From contig CAZYES010000018.1 of the NCBI GenBank assembly GCA_964646515.1, positions 1 to 17,080 of the forward strand: a DNA stretch of 17,080 bases, read 5' to 3'. The position numbers and the translations under genes were made by a program. The notes under the pieces are model-generated. The model made no database searches and was not told the DNA's origin. It saw only the letters and a program-made list of their open reading frames with translations. The stretch's first letter is position 1. The number at the start of each line of letters is the position of its first letter. Source of the stretch: C7867-002 sp964646515 (lineage in GTDB: Bacteria; Patescibacteriota; Minisyncoccia; Phycocordibacterales; PALSA-1337). Shown here one piece after another: positions 1-6,444 of this stretch.

Positions 1-24
1 TATCTTGCATTCCACAAAATTTTA

Positions 25-103
25 CGAGAACGGACTACTGATAAACATTTTCTCTGCCTGAACCGGCGACAAAGGAGGAGGTGTATCCGTAGTTCCGTTC
101 TCG
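25..103 (+). other. Long variable stem-loop in 23S domain II/III boundary
   Basis: Bases 25-38 (cgagaacggactac) are the reverse complement of 89-103 except for one bulged T. This gives a 14-bp stem that encloses about 50 nt. It lies just upstream of the conserved stretch equivalent to E. coli GGTAGGGGAGC (about position 1186). It is therefore probably an enlarged version of helix 45 or a neighbour. Whether it stays in the mature RNA cannot be told from the sequence. Confidence 0.55.
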
Positions 104-1052
104 TTTCTACAATGAAATTCGCAAGCGGTAGGAGAGTATTCCATTCGCGATGAAGGTGAAGGGGTGACCCACACTGGAGCGCTTGGAAGTAAGAATGTTG
201 GCACAAGTAACCGCAATGCGGGTGAGATACCCGCACGCCGAAAAACCAAGGTTTCCTTGGCAATGTATATCAGCCAAGGGTTAGTCGGTCCTAAGGGGAT
301 GGCGAATGCCGCACCCGATGGATACACGGTTAATATTCCGTGACTTTTATTTACAGTGATTGGGATGACGAAGTGTAGTATGTCTTGCGTATAATTGGAT
401 TTAACGTGTGTATCGTAAGGATGGGTCTTGGCAAATCCGGATCCTCACTTTGATGTGATATCCAAGCGAAGCACATACCTGGGCAACTGGGAAATAAGAC
501 AAAGCACGCTTCCAAGAAAAGTCTCTAAACTTATGTATATAAAAACCGTACCGTAAACCGACACAGGTGGTTAGGTCGAGTAGACCTAGGCGAACGAGTG
601 AGAGGTCTCCAAGGAACTCGGCAAAAAAGCAGCCGTAACTTCGGAATAAGGCTTTCCTTCCGCCCTCACGGGCGTCAGGACGCAGCTAAAGTATCTCTGG
701 CAACTGTTTATCAAAAACACAGCTCCCTGCGAACTCGTAAGAGGATGTATAGGGGGTGACACTTGACCAATGCGAGAAGGTCAAATAACGGCGTTCCATT
801 GTCGCAAGATGATGGGGTGACTGTTATAAGCCCTCGTGAATGTCGGTCGTAACTATAACGATCCTAAGGTTTCCGGTCTATTAGATTTAATGGATCGGGA
901 AGGACTGGGATCGTTAGGAGATTAATTTGATAAATATAGAACGTATAAGAACTTATAAGGAATTATAATAAGCTGCCTATTCTGAGATTTAACAAATCGA
1001 AGAATGTCCTAAAATATCTGACTATGTGCTGAAAAATCTGAGTATCTCAGGC

Positions 1053-1078
1053 TACTATGGTATAATTACACCATAGTA
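1053..1078 (+). promoter_or_regulatory. Hairpin and extended -10-like box before the endonuclease gene
   Basis: A 9-bp stem (1053-1061 with 1070-1078) has an 8-nt loop. Its 5' arm and loop contain TGG-TATAAT (1058-1066), an extended -10 pattern that reads 'tataattaca', the same ten bases as the -10 region at 6384-6393. It could be an intron structural hairpin (P8 arm) or an internal promoter that gives the endonuclease its own short-leader transcript. No -35 is visible. The choice between the two is open. Confidence 0.3.
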
Positions 1079-1086
1079 AAAATGTC

Positions 1087-1617
1087 ATGAGTGCAGACAA
1101 TCAGCAGGAAAGATCAATAATTGAAGCATGGATCCTAGGTTTTACAGATGGCGAAGGGTGTTTTTCAGTTAGTTTTATTAAAAATAAGACTACAAAAACT
1201 GGATGGCAGATCTTCCCAGAGTTTGTGATAACCCAGGGGGCCAAAAGCTTACCGGCACTCGAAATAATTAAAGATTATTTTAGATGTGGTAGGTTATTCA
1301 TTAACAAGCGATACGACAATCATAGAGAACATCTCTACAGATATTGTGTACGCTCTATCTCTGATCTGGAATCGACCATAGTTCCATTTTTTAGCAAGAA
1401 TGAGCTCAAGACATACAAGAAGAATGATTTCCAGATATTTTCTGAAATCATTTCAATGATGTCGAAAGGTATTCATTTAAATAAGAAAGGAATGGAAAAG
1501 GTCGCCAAATTAGTAGAGAAGATGAATAGAAAGAAAAAATCTCAATTTTTGAAATCCTCAGAAACCAAACGTCAGAATCTGAATCCTGAGCGCACGCGAG
1601 GGGTGAAGATAAGATAG
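1087..1617 (+). CDS. LAGLIDADG homing endonuclease, intron-encoded, single motif
   Basis: This 176-residue protein has one LAGLIDADG helix near residues 14-27 (ILGFTDGEGCFSVS). The motif ends in G-E-G, supplying the acidic metal-binding residue. One motif and a length close to I-CreI (163 aa) suggest a homodimer that cuts a pseudo-palindromic site. The middle part (EFVITQ..., then a DYF-GCGR-type stretch) follows the LAGLIDADG_1 layout, and the C-terminus is Lys/Arg-rich. The natural target would be the intronless 23S site around 'ctataacgatcctaaggtagcg', which overlaps the I-CeuI recognition region. The stop codon TAG (1615-1617) lies inside the intron's S/P7 element, a usual arrangement for intron-borne genes. 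No Shine-Dalgarno is seen. A two-codon mini frame (ATG at 1082, TGA at 1088) overlaps the start. Confidence 0.9.
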   Translation: MSADNQQERSIIEAWILGFTDGEGCFSVSFIKNKTTKTGWQIFPEFVITQGAKSLPALEIIKDYFRCGRLFINKRYDNHREHLYRYCVRSISDLESTIVPFFSKNELKTYKKNDFQIFSEIISMMSKGIHLNKKGMEKVAKLVEKMNRKKKSQFLKSSETKRQNLNPERTRGVKIR

Positions 1618-2285
1618 AGTTCGTACTGCATAGCGATATGCAGAATAACAATATATAGCGCAATTCCTTGCGGGGTAAGTTCCCGCGCGTTGAAAAGTGT
1701 AATGACTGGAGAACTGTCTCGGAGACTTGCTCGGTGAAAATACAATACCGGTGAAGATGCCGGTTACCTGCAGTTAGACGAAAAGACCCTAGAAGCTTTA
1801 CTGTAATTTGATATTGACCATACGTTCTTGATGCGTAGCGTAGTTGGGAGGATTTGAAGTCTTTCTTTTGGGAAGGATGGATCCGACGATGAAACACCAA
1901 TCTTTAAGCATGTATGTTCTAACCTGAGCGGTATAAACGCTCTTGAGACAGTATCTGATGGACAGTTTTAGTGGGGCGCTATCCTCCTAAAAAGTAACGG
2001 AGGAGCCTAAAGGTCAGCTAGCCGTGAATGGAAACCATGGCGATAGTGTATGGGCACAAGCTGGCTTGACTGCGAGACGTACGTGTCAAGCAGACGCGAA
2101 AGCGGAGCCAAGTGAACCGACCGTGGGCGTTAGACGCCGCGGAAGATTATCGGACAAAAGCTACTCTAGGGATAACAGGCTAGTTCCGCCTAAGAGTTCA
2201 TATCGACGGCGGAGTTCGGCACCTCGATGTCGGCTCACCACATCCTGGGGGTGAAGACGCTCCCAAAGGTTTGGCTGTTCGCCAA

Positions 2286-2317
<32 letters not shown>

Positions 2318-2450
2318 TAAGAAGCCAACCCGAACGTGTATTATCTCGAAAACCACGAAAATTTCTTGCTAGAAATTTTCTTTGTTTGACGCCAGTCGCG
2401 TCTCGCAGAGGTTTTCTCGATAACACAAGTTTAGGTTGTCAGTTGGCTTT
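2318..2450 (+). other. Long stem structure inserted in the P1 loop of the L2593 intron
   Basis: Base arm 2321-2329 pairs with 2442-2450 (aagccaac/gttggctt plus a G-U). Inside, 2333-2353 pairs imperfectly with 2410-2432 (ttatc-tc-gaaaacc against ggttttc-tc-gataa with a 2x2 internal loop). At the tip, 2357-2365/2372-2380 form a perfect 9-bp stem (gaaaatttc/gaaattttc). A folded arm of this kind would bring the distant guide sequence at 2531 near the 5' splice site. Confidence 0.6.
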
Positions 2451-2535
2451 TTGATAGTCTGAATCACTTCGAGAGATTTAAATTTTAGTAGTCTATTAAA
2501 ATAGATAAGAATGTATCCAATCAAATCATGGCGGT

Positions 2536-2565
2536 CCCGCGAAGCTCCGAAGGAGCGTAGTGGGA
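2536..2565 (+). repeat. Hairpin repeat copy 1 (P2 of the L2593 intron)
   Basis: This 30-nt segment matches 2664-2693 at 28 of 30 positions. It folds as cccgc/gtggg, a 3x3 internal loop GAA/GTA, gctcc/ggagc and a GAA loop. The two differences from copy 2 face each other in the internal loop (A2542-T2558 here, T2670-A2686 there). Confidence 0.85.
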
Positions 2566-2663
2566 ACAAGTCGATTTATATCGGAGGAATCCTTTTATAA
2601 GGACGATTCCGAGGGAATCCCGAGCAAAAGCCAAGGGAGCCCGTAGAGACTAAACATCGACAC

Positions 2664-2693
2664 CCCGCGTAGCTCCGAAGGAGCGAAGTGGGA
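2664..2693 (+). repeat. Hairpin repeat copy 2 (P8 of the L2593 intron)
   Basis: This is the partner of 2536-2565 and has the same fold, with the internal loop reading GTA/GAA. It lies between the P3 3' strand and the P7 3' strand, the place expected for P8. Confidence 0.85.
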
Positions 2694-3048
2694 GAAGCTA
2701 TAGTCCATTGCATCCTGTAAAGGATGATAACAAGCGTGAGACAGGTTGGTCTCCTATCTACTGCAGGCGTTGATACTTGAGGGGAATTGACTCTAGTACG
2801 AGAGGACCGAGTTGAACAGACCTCTGGTCTACCTGCTGTCGTGCCAACGGCACCGCAGGGCAGCTATGTCTGGATCGGATAACCGCTGAAAGCATATAAG
2901 CGGGAAGCCGGCCCCAAGATTAGGTATCGTTTGAGACTCGTGAGAGATGATCACGTTGATAGGCTTTAGGTGTACGCGCCGTAAGGCGTTGAGCCGTGAA
3001 GTACTAATCCGTCGATCCTATTAGGAACTTTGTATATCAGGCTTACTT

Positions 3049-3210
3049 ATCCTACATTTCCTCGAAATTTTCGATGGCGAAGTAGGATCAAAATTGACTA
3101 CGTTACTCTTTATTACTTTGAGGTATGAATTTGGTTAATGGTAACTGATCGGTTGCCGGTCTATGTAATTTTATTATATTATACTGAAGGCAACCGACAG
3201 TCATTAATCC
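3049..3210 (+). other. Structured 23S-5S spacer with two stem-loops
   Basis: The spacer 3032-3225 holds no tRNA. It contains one stem 3049-3055/3082-3088 (atcctac/gtaggat) with an inner hairpin 3062-3066/3070-3074. A second, longer, imperfect stem is 3133-3156/3189-3210, with a perfect cggttgcc/ggcaaccg core. These are likely processing signals for separating 23S from 5S, inferred from position only. Confidence 0.5.
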
Positions 3211-3225
3211 ATAATTGAGTTTTAT

Positions 3226-3337
3226 GTTCTGGTGATTTGGCGCTATGGAAACACCCGTTCCCATTCCGAACACGGTAGTGAAACGTAGTTGCGGCGATGA
3301 TAGTCCTAATTGGGCGAAAGTAGCTAGTCGCCAGGAC
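3226..3337 (+). rRNA. rrf: 5S ribosomal RNA
   Basis: The 112-nt 5S rRNA carries the conserved 'acacccgttcccattccgaacacgg' block across 3250-3275 and the 'gcgaaagtag' stretch late in the gene. The ends pair as helix I: 3226-3234 (gttctggtg) with 3329-3337 (cgccaggac), nine pairs including two wobbles. It is on the same strand as the 23S gene and about 195 nt downstream, the usual operon order. Confidence 0.95.
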
Positions 3338-3404
3338 AGAGAATTCAATCGTGGTTTGATATCATCTTTCGATTGTGAGACAATAATCACTGATCGTTAA
3401 AGAT

Positions 3405-3410
3405 TATAAT
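3405..3410 (+). promoter_or_regulatory. -10 box candidate for the envelope gene block
   Basis: A perfect TATAAT stands 28 nt upstream of the ATG at 3438, in the gap after the 5S gene. No good -35 hexamer lies at 16-18 nt. The start has no Shine-Dalgarno, so a short leader is plausible. Confidence 0.4.
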
Positions 3411-3437
3411 TTTTTAATTGTTGGTATTATTATCTCT

Positions 3438-4346
3438 ATGGAGCCAAATATTATTTCTTACCCTCCTGTAGTTTCTTCGGATAGCGTTTCGAAGCCACAA
3501 GGGTCTTTTAGTCTATTTGAGTTTGCTTGGGATTTTTTCAAGACGCACTGGAGATTTGTCGCGCCACTTATGATATTCCCATCAATTGTCATGTATGTTG
3601 GCAACATATTTGGCATATTTAGAAATGTTTTTGTTAATCTTATAGGAGTAGTATTTTTGATTGTCGGGCTCGTTTTGGCGATAGCTATGCAAACGGCGGT
3701 TGTGAATGCGGTGCACCGATTGTCAAAGGAACCAACGGTTGCCCTTTCATTCAGGGGACAATATAAACTAGGTTTCTCATATTTTTGGTCGGTTGCTTTT
3801 TTGATGGCTCTCCAATTGCTTATTGGACTTGGGACGTTTGTGTTTTTGTTCATTCCAGCGGTTATAGTCGGAGTATATACCGGTCTGTACCTATTTGTAC
3901 GCGTTCTAGATGACAAAAAAGGCCTTACTGCTTTACTCGAGACCTATTCTTTGGTCAAAGGTAGATGGTGGGCGGTATTTGGTCGCATATTGTTTATGGG
4001 GCTTATCAACCTCGCCTGTGCAGTTGTCATATCAATTGCTAGTTCTATTTTTGGGGCAATCATTGGCATCGATGCCAAATCAACTGCCGGAATGATTGTA
4101 GCCATCATTATGGGCCTTGTGCTAGCCGCTGTCATCGGGCCTATTTCTTTGGCGTATACTTACAAGTTATATATGTCTTTGAAATCAACGCGATTTCCCA
4201 ATGTTTCTGTACTCGGATTCAAGAGGTGGCTCGTCGCTTTTCTGGTTGTTGGCGTTATTATGGCGATTAGTCTTCCATGGGTGCTCGAATCGTCGTTTGT
4301 AGAGAAACAGCACGATTGGAATCAGTATTATATGGTCACTAGGTAA
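3438..4346 (+). CDS. Six-helix integral membrane protein, function unknown
   Basis: This 302-residue hydrophobic protein has about six membrane segments: near residues 42-62, 65-90, 115-150 (probably one long or two short helices), 180-207, 217-242 and 263-280. The N-terminal 40 residues are polar and contain a 'SFSLFEFAWDFFKTHW' amphipathic stretch. This start with a pre-helix recalls the broad group of glycerophosphodiester-phosphodiesterase-type membrane domains and related DUF proteins, but no catalytic motif is visible. The function is therefore unassigned. It is first in a same-strand run with the Cys-motif protein and FtsW/RodA gene, 42 nt upstream of the former, which suggests co-transcription and an envelope role. 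The ATG at 3438 is the first in frame after the 5S gene. Confidence 0.85.
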   Translation: MEPNIISYPPVVSSDSVSKPQGSFSLFEFAWDFFKTHWRFVAPLMIFPSIVMYVGNIFGIFRNVFVNLIGVVFLIVGLVLAIAMQTAVVNAVHRLSKEPTVALSFRGQYKLGFSYFWSVAFLMALQLLIGLGTFVFLFIPAVIVGVYTGLYLFVRVLDDKKGLTALLETYSLVKGRWWAVFGRILFMGLINLACAVVISIASSIFGAIIGIDAKSTAGMIVAIIMGLVLAAVIGPISLAYTYKLYMSLKSTRFPNVSVLGFKRWLVAFLVVGVIMAISLPWVLESSFVEKQHDWNQYYMVTR

Positions 4347-4388
4347 AAATTATCTTATCAATAACCTTAAATCTTTTATCTCAAATCT

Positions 4389-5141
4389 ATGTCTTGGTCA
4401 AAAAATAGAAAGTTTACTATTGCCTTGGGTGTAATGGTTGTTGTTGCCGGTGCTATTGTCGTTCCGACTTTTTTGTATTTTTATGAAGCTCCGACTTGCT
4501 TTGACGGCATCAAGAATGGCAATGAACAGGATATCGATTGCGGAGGATCATGTGAGCGTCTATGCCAAAGCGCTTTTGAAGCTCCCAATGTTGCATGGAC
4601 GCGTTTCGAGCAAATCACGTCAGGACTTTATAATGTCGCTACTTATATTGTGAATAAGAATCCTGCTGGTGAAGCTGTAGACGTGCCTTATCGTGTGACA
4701 CTATATGATAGTAAAGGCATATTGATAATTGAACAAAATGGCAAAGTTACTTTACCGCCACACAGAAACACTCTCGCTTATCAGGGCACGATTGATACCG
4801 GCAAGCGCGTTCCAGTCAGAGCGCTTTTCGAATTTACCAAAAATCCAGATTGGTATAAAAAAAGCGATCCCTTGGCTTCGATTTCGATTGCTGACAAAAA
4901 CTATAGTGAAGATGAGGCTGGCTCATCTCTCATGGTGACACTAGGTAACAATAGCGTTTTGCCACTTAGCAATATTACCGTCTACGTTATTTTATATGAT
5001 ATAGATAGTAACGTTTTGGGTTTCTCCAAGACTCTAGTAGACGAGATCCCCGCAAAAGGCACAACCATTGCCCCATTTACTTGGCCAGTCAATCGTCATG
5101 GCTCGGTTATCTCTATTGAGGTCTTACCAGTATCGGAGTAA
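4389..5141 (+). CDS. Single-pass membrane protein with DCGG cysteine motif
   Basis: This 250-residue protein has an N-terminal signal anchor (about residues 9-32) and is otherwise predicted extracellular. Right after the anchor is a compact four-cysteine motif: C37-F-D-G-I-K-N-G-N-E, then D50-C51-G-G-S-C55 and C59. This 'DGxxNGxExDxDCGG' signature recurs in secreted proteins of Parcubacteria-like genomes and some other bacteria and probably forms a disulfide or metal-stabilised knot. The rest is beta-rich, with two similar halves (about residues 68-150 and 165-250) that resemble tandem Ig-like folds ('VPYRVTLYDSKG' and 'ITVYVILYDIDS' occupy equivalent strands). It sits 32 nt before the FtsW/RodA gene, so it may be a periplasmic partner of wall synthesis; that role is inferred from position only. 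Confidence 0.87.
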   Translation: MSWSKNRKFTIALGVMVVVAGAIVVPTFLYFYEAPTCFDGIKNGNEQDIDCGGSCERLCQSAFEAPNVAWTRFEQITSGLYNVATYIVNKNPAGEAVDVPYRVTLYDSKGILIIEQNGKVTLPPHRNTLAYQGTIDTGKRVPVRALFEFTKNPDWYKKSDPLASISIADKNYSEDEAGSSLMVTLGNNSVLPLSNITVYVILYDIDSNVLGFSKTLVDEIPAKGTTIAPFTWPVNRHGSVISIEVLPVSE

Positions 5142-5173
5142 GCTTACGATGCGAGCTTTAATAAAGACATCAA

Positions 5174-6319
5174 ATGATACTTGGTTACCGTCTGAAAGAC
5201 GATGAAGAACACCTAAAAATTGATTGGTGGCTGGTTGGCGCCATTGTCCCTATATTGATAGCGGGGCTTGTAACCATGCATTCATTTACCGAGGAAGTCC
5301 CTTTTGCTTCTCATCAGATTATTTGGATAGCTCTTTCTTTTTTGGTTTTTTTGGGTATAAATTTTTTTGATGTCAGGTTCTTGCGTGCGACATGGTTTTC
5401 CGTAACATTATTTATAGTATCTTTTGTTTTTTTGGCTACGTTGACTATTTTGGGTAAAGTATCTCATGGCGCGGAAAGTTGGTTTTCTTTTGGTTTTTTC
5501 TCTTTTCAGCCTTCTGATTTTGCGAAATTGGCGCTGATCATCATTTTGGCAAAATATTTTTCACGACGCCATATCGAAATAGCCAATATTCGGCATATTA
5601 TAGTTTCTGGTCTTTATGCTTTTGTTTTTTTTGTTTTAGTTATTGCTCAGCCAGATTTTGGTTCGGCCATAATCATTGTCTTGATCTGGTTTGGCATGAT
5701 CATGGTCTCTGGGATTTCAAAGAAACACCTTTTGGTTATGACCGGTATTGCCGTTCTCGCTTTTGTCTTGCTTTGGGGTTTTGTTTTTGAAGAATACCAA
5801 AAGGATCGTATCAGAAATTTCATAGATCCTATGGCTGATATTCAAGGCGCTGGTTACAATGCTTATCAATCTATCGTCGCTGTCGGTTCTGGCGGTTTGT
5901 GGGGTAAGGGTGTCGGATATGGTACGCAGTCGCGATTGAAATTTCTTCCGGAATATCAGACAGATTTTATATTTGCGGCTTTTGCCGAAGAATGGGGATT
6001 TGTTGGTATTATCATTTTGTTTACTCTCTATGGAATCATTGTTTGGCGCATTATTAAAAATGCTTTATTAGGTAGTACAAATTTTGAAATGCTTTTTGGC
6101 GCTGGCGTGGCGGTGTTTTTTATTGTGCATATTGCGGTAAATGTGGGTATGAATATGCATCTTTTGCCTGTCACTGGTACGCCATTACCTTTTATGAGTT
6201 ATGGAGGTACGCACCTCATTATTGAATTCACTGCTTTGGCAATGCTTATGGCTATGCGCAAATATTCTAGACCAGTTCACAGAGATACCATCAAAAACGA
6301 ATTTATTGGACCACAATAA
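5174..6319 (+). CDS. rodA: FtsW/RodA-family peptidoglycan glycosyltransferase
   Basis: This 381-residue SEDS-family polytopic membrane protein polymerises lipid II into glycan strands together with a class B penicillin-binding protein. Family landmarks are all present: 'GAESWFSFG...QPSDFAKLA' (99-119), 'QPDFGSA' (159-165), 'GYNAYQSIVAVGSGG' (227-241), 'FLPEYQTDFIFAAFAEEWGF' (257-276), and 'PVTGTPLPFMSYGGT' (332-346). D264 lies where the SEDS catalytic aspartate sits. About ten membrane helices are expected, and the length is typical. The short N-terminus and 'KIDWWL' opening favour RodA over FtsW, but the two are hard to separate by eye. No partner PBP is in the window. The start is the first ATG after the preceding stop; there is no clear Shine-Dalgarno. 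Confidence 0.93.
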   Translation: MILGYRLKDDEEHLKIDWWLVGAIVPILIAGLVTMHSFTEEVPFASHQIIWIALSFLVFLGINFFDVRFLRATWFSVTLFIVSFVFLATLTILGKVSHGAESWFSFGFFSFQPSDFAKLALIIILAKYFSRRHIEIANIRHIIVSGLYAFVFFVLVIAQPDFGSAIIIVLIWFGMIMVSGISKKHLLVMTGIAVLAFVLLWGFVFEEYQKDRIRNFIDPMADIQGAGYNAYQSIVAVGSGGLWGKGVGYGTQSRLKFLPEYQTDFIFAAFAEEWGFVGIIILFTLYGIIVWRIIKNALLGSTNFEMLFGAGVAVFFIVHIAVNVGMNMHLLPVTGTPLPFMSYGGTHLIIEFTALAMLMAMRKYSRPVHRDTIKNEFIGPQ

Positions 6320-6345
6320 TAAAAAAAGACTATTTTAACCCGTAG

Positions 6346-6354
6346 TTATCCACA
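6346..6354 (+). promoter_or_regulatory. DnaA-box-like nonamer
   Basis: TTATCCACA is a perfect match to the bacterial DnaA box consensus, located 30 nt upstream of the extended -10 box. Only one copy is seen, so this is not an origin. It may be chance or a regulatory site. Confidence 0.2.
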
Positions 6355-6380
6355 TATGATACATGCCCGTGGATTCTCTG

Positions 6381-6389
6381 TGTTATAAT
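6381..6389 (+). promoter_or_regulatory. Extended -10 promoter of the giant surface-protein gene
   Basis: TGT-TATAAT is a full extended -10 element, 55 nt before the ATG at 6445. No convincing -35 is found, as expected for extended -10 promoters. The leader after it is T/A-rich and lacks a clear Shine-Dalgarno. Confidence 0.5.
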
Positions 6390-6444
6390 TACAAGTGCGT
6401 ATTAATCCATACCTACTTTTTATTAATTTCTTACAAATTATTAC

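Larger units (their letters stand above)
871..1656 (+). mobile_element. 23S intron at E. coli position 1931, probably group I, with LAGLIDADG gene
   Basis: The 5' exon ends 'cctaaggt' (870) and the 3' exon resumes 'agcgcaattcc' (1657), matching E. coli GGU1931/A1932GCG. L1931 is a known intron site, eight bases from the I-CeuI intron site L1923. Group I affiliation rests on an S-like element 'aagatagagttc' (1611-1622), whose gagttc pairs with gaactt at 949-954 as a candidate P7. It also rests on a 7-bp GNRA-capped P9-like hairpin (1626-1643) and a tail 'ataacaa' that is shared with the second intron. The reading frame sits between the P7 strands, so it would be looped from P8. Two problems remain: the last intron base by exon alignment is T, not the usual G, and I could not assign P1. 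A group I type is likely but not proven; no archaeal bulge-helix-bulge fits the junctions. Confidence 0.7.
2318..2734 (+). mobile_element. ORF-less group I intron at 23S position 2593
   Basis: The 5' exon ends in T2317 and the intron ends in G2734, giving the canonical U...G borders between 'gaccgt' and 'cgtgagacag'. This is E. coli L2593, the I-CreI site. Pairings seen: P1 2312-2317 with the guide 2531-2536 (gcggtc, T2317-G2531 wobble); P10 2527-2530 with 2735-2738; P2 hairpin 2536-2564; P3 2570-2575/2656-2661; a P5-type stem 2586-2591/2605-2610; Q-like 'gggaatcccgagc' at 2613-2625; R 'gtagagacta' with P7 2648-2652/2701-2705; P8 hairpin 2664-2692; P9 2711-2715/2722-2726. The core is complete and should self-splice. 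A 213-nt insertion (2318-2530) fills the P1 loop and is mostly one long hairpin. No protein is encoded. Confidence 0.93.

Noticed and set aside
871..1656. Archaeal bulge-helix-bulge intron at L1931
   Set aside because: Sequences flanking the two junctions cannot form the central 4-bp helix with two 3-nt bulges.
871..1656. Group II intron
   Set aside because: No GTGYG start, and the 39 nt after the ORF leave no room for a domain V/VI pair.
3103..3390. Minus-strand frame over the 5S region
   Set aside because: It covers the 5S gene itself and its stem-loop spacer; no protein features.
6345..6355. Replication origin
   Set aside because: Only one DnaA-box-like site and no dnaA, dnaN or cluster of boxes.
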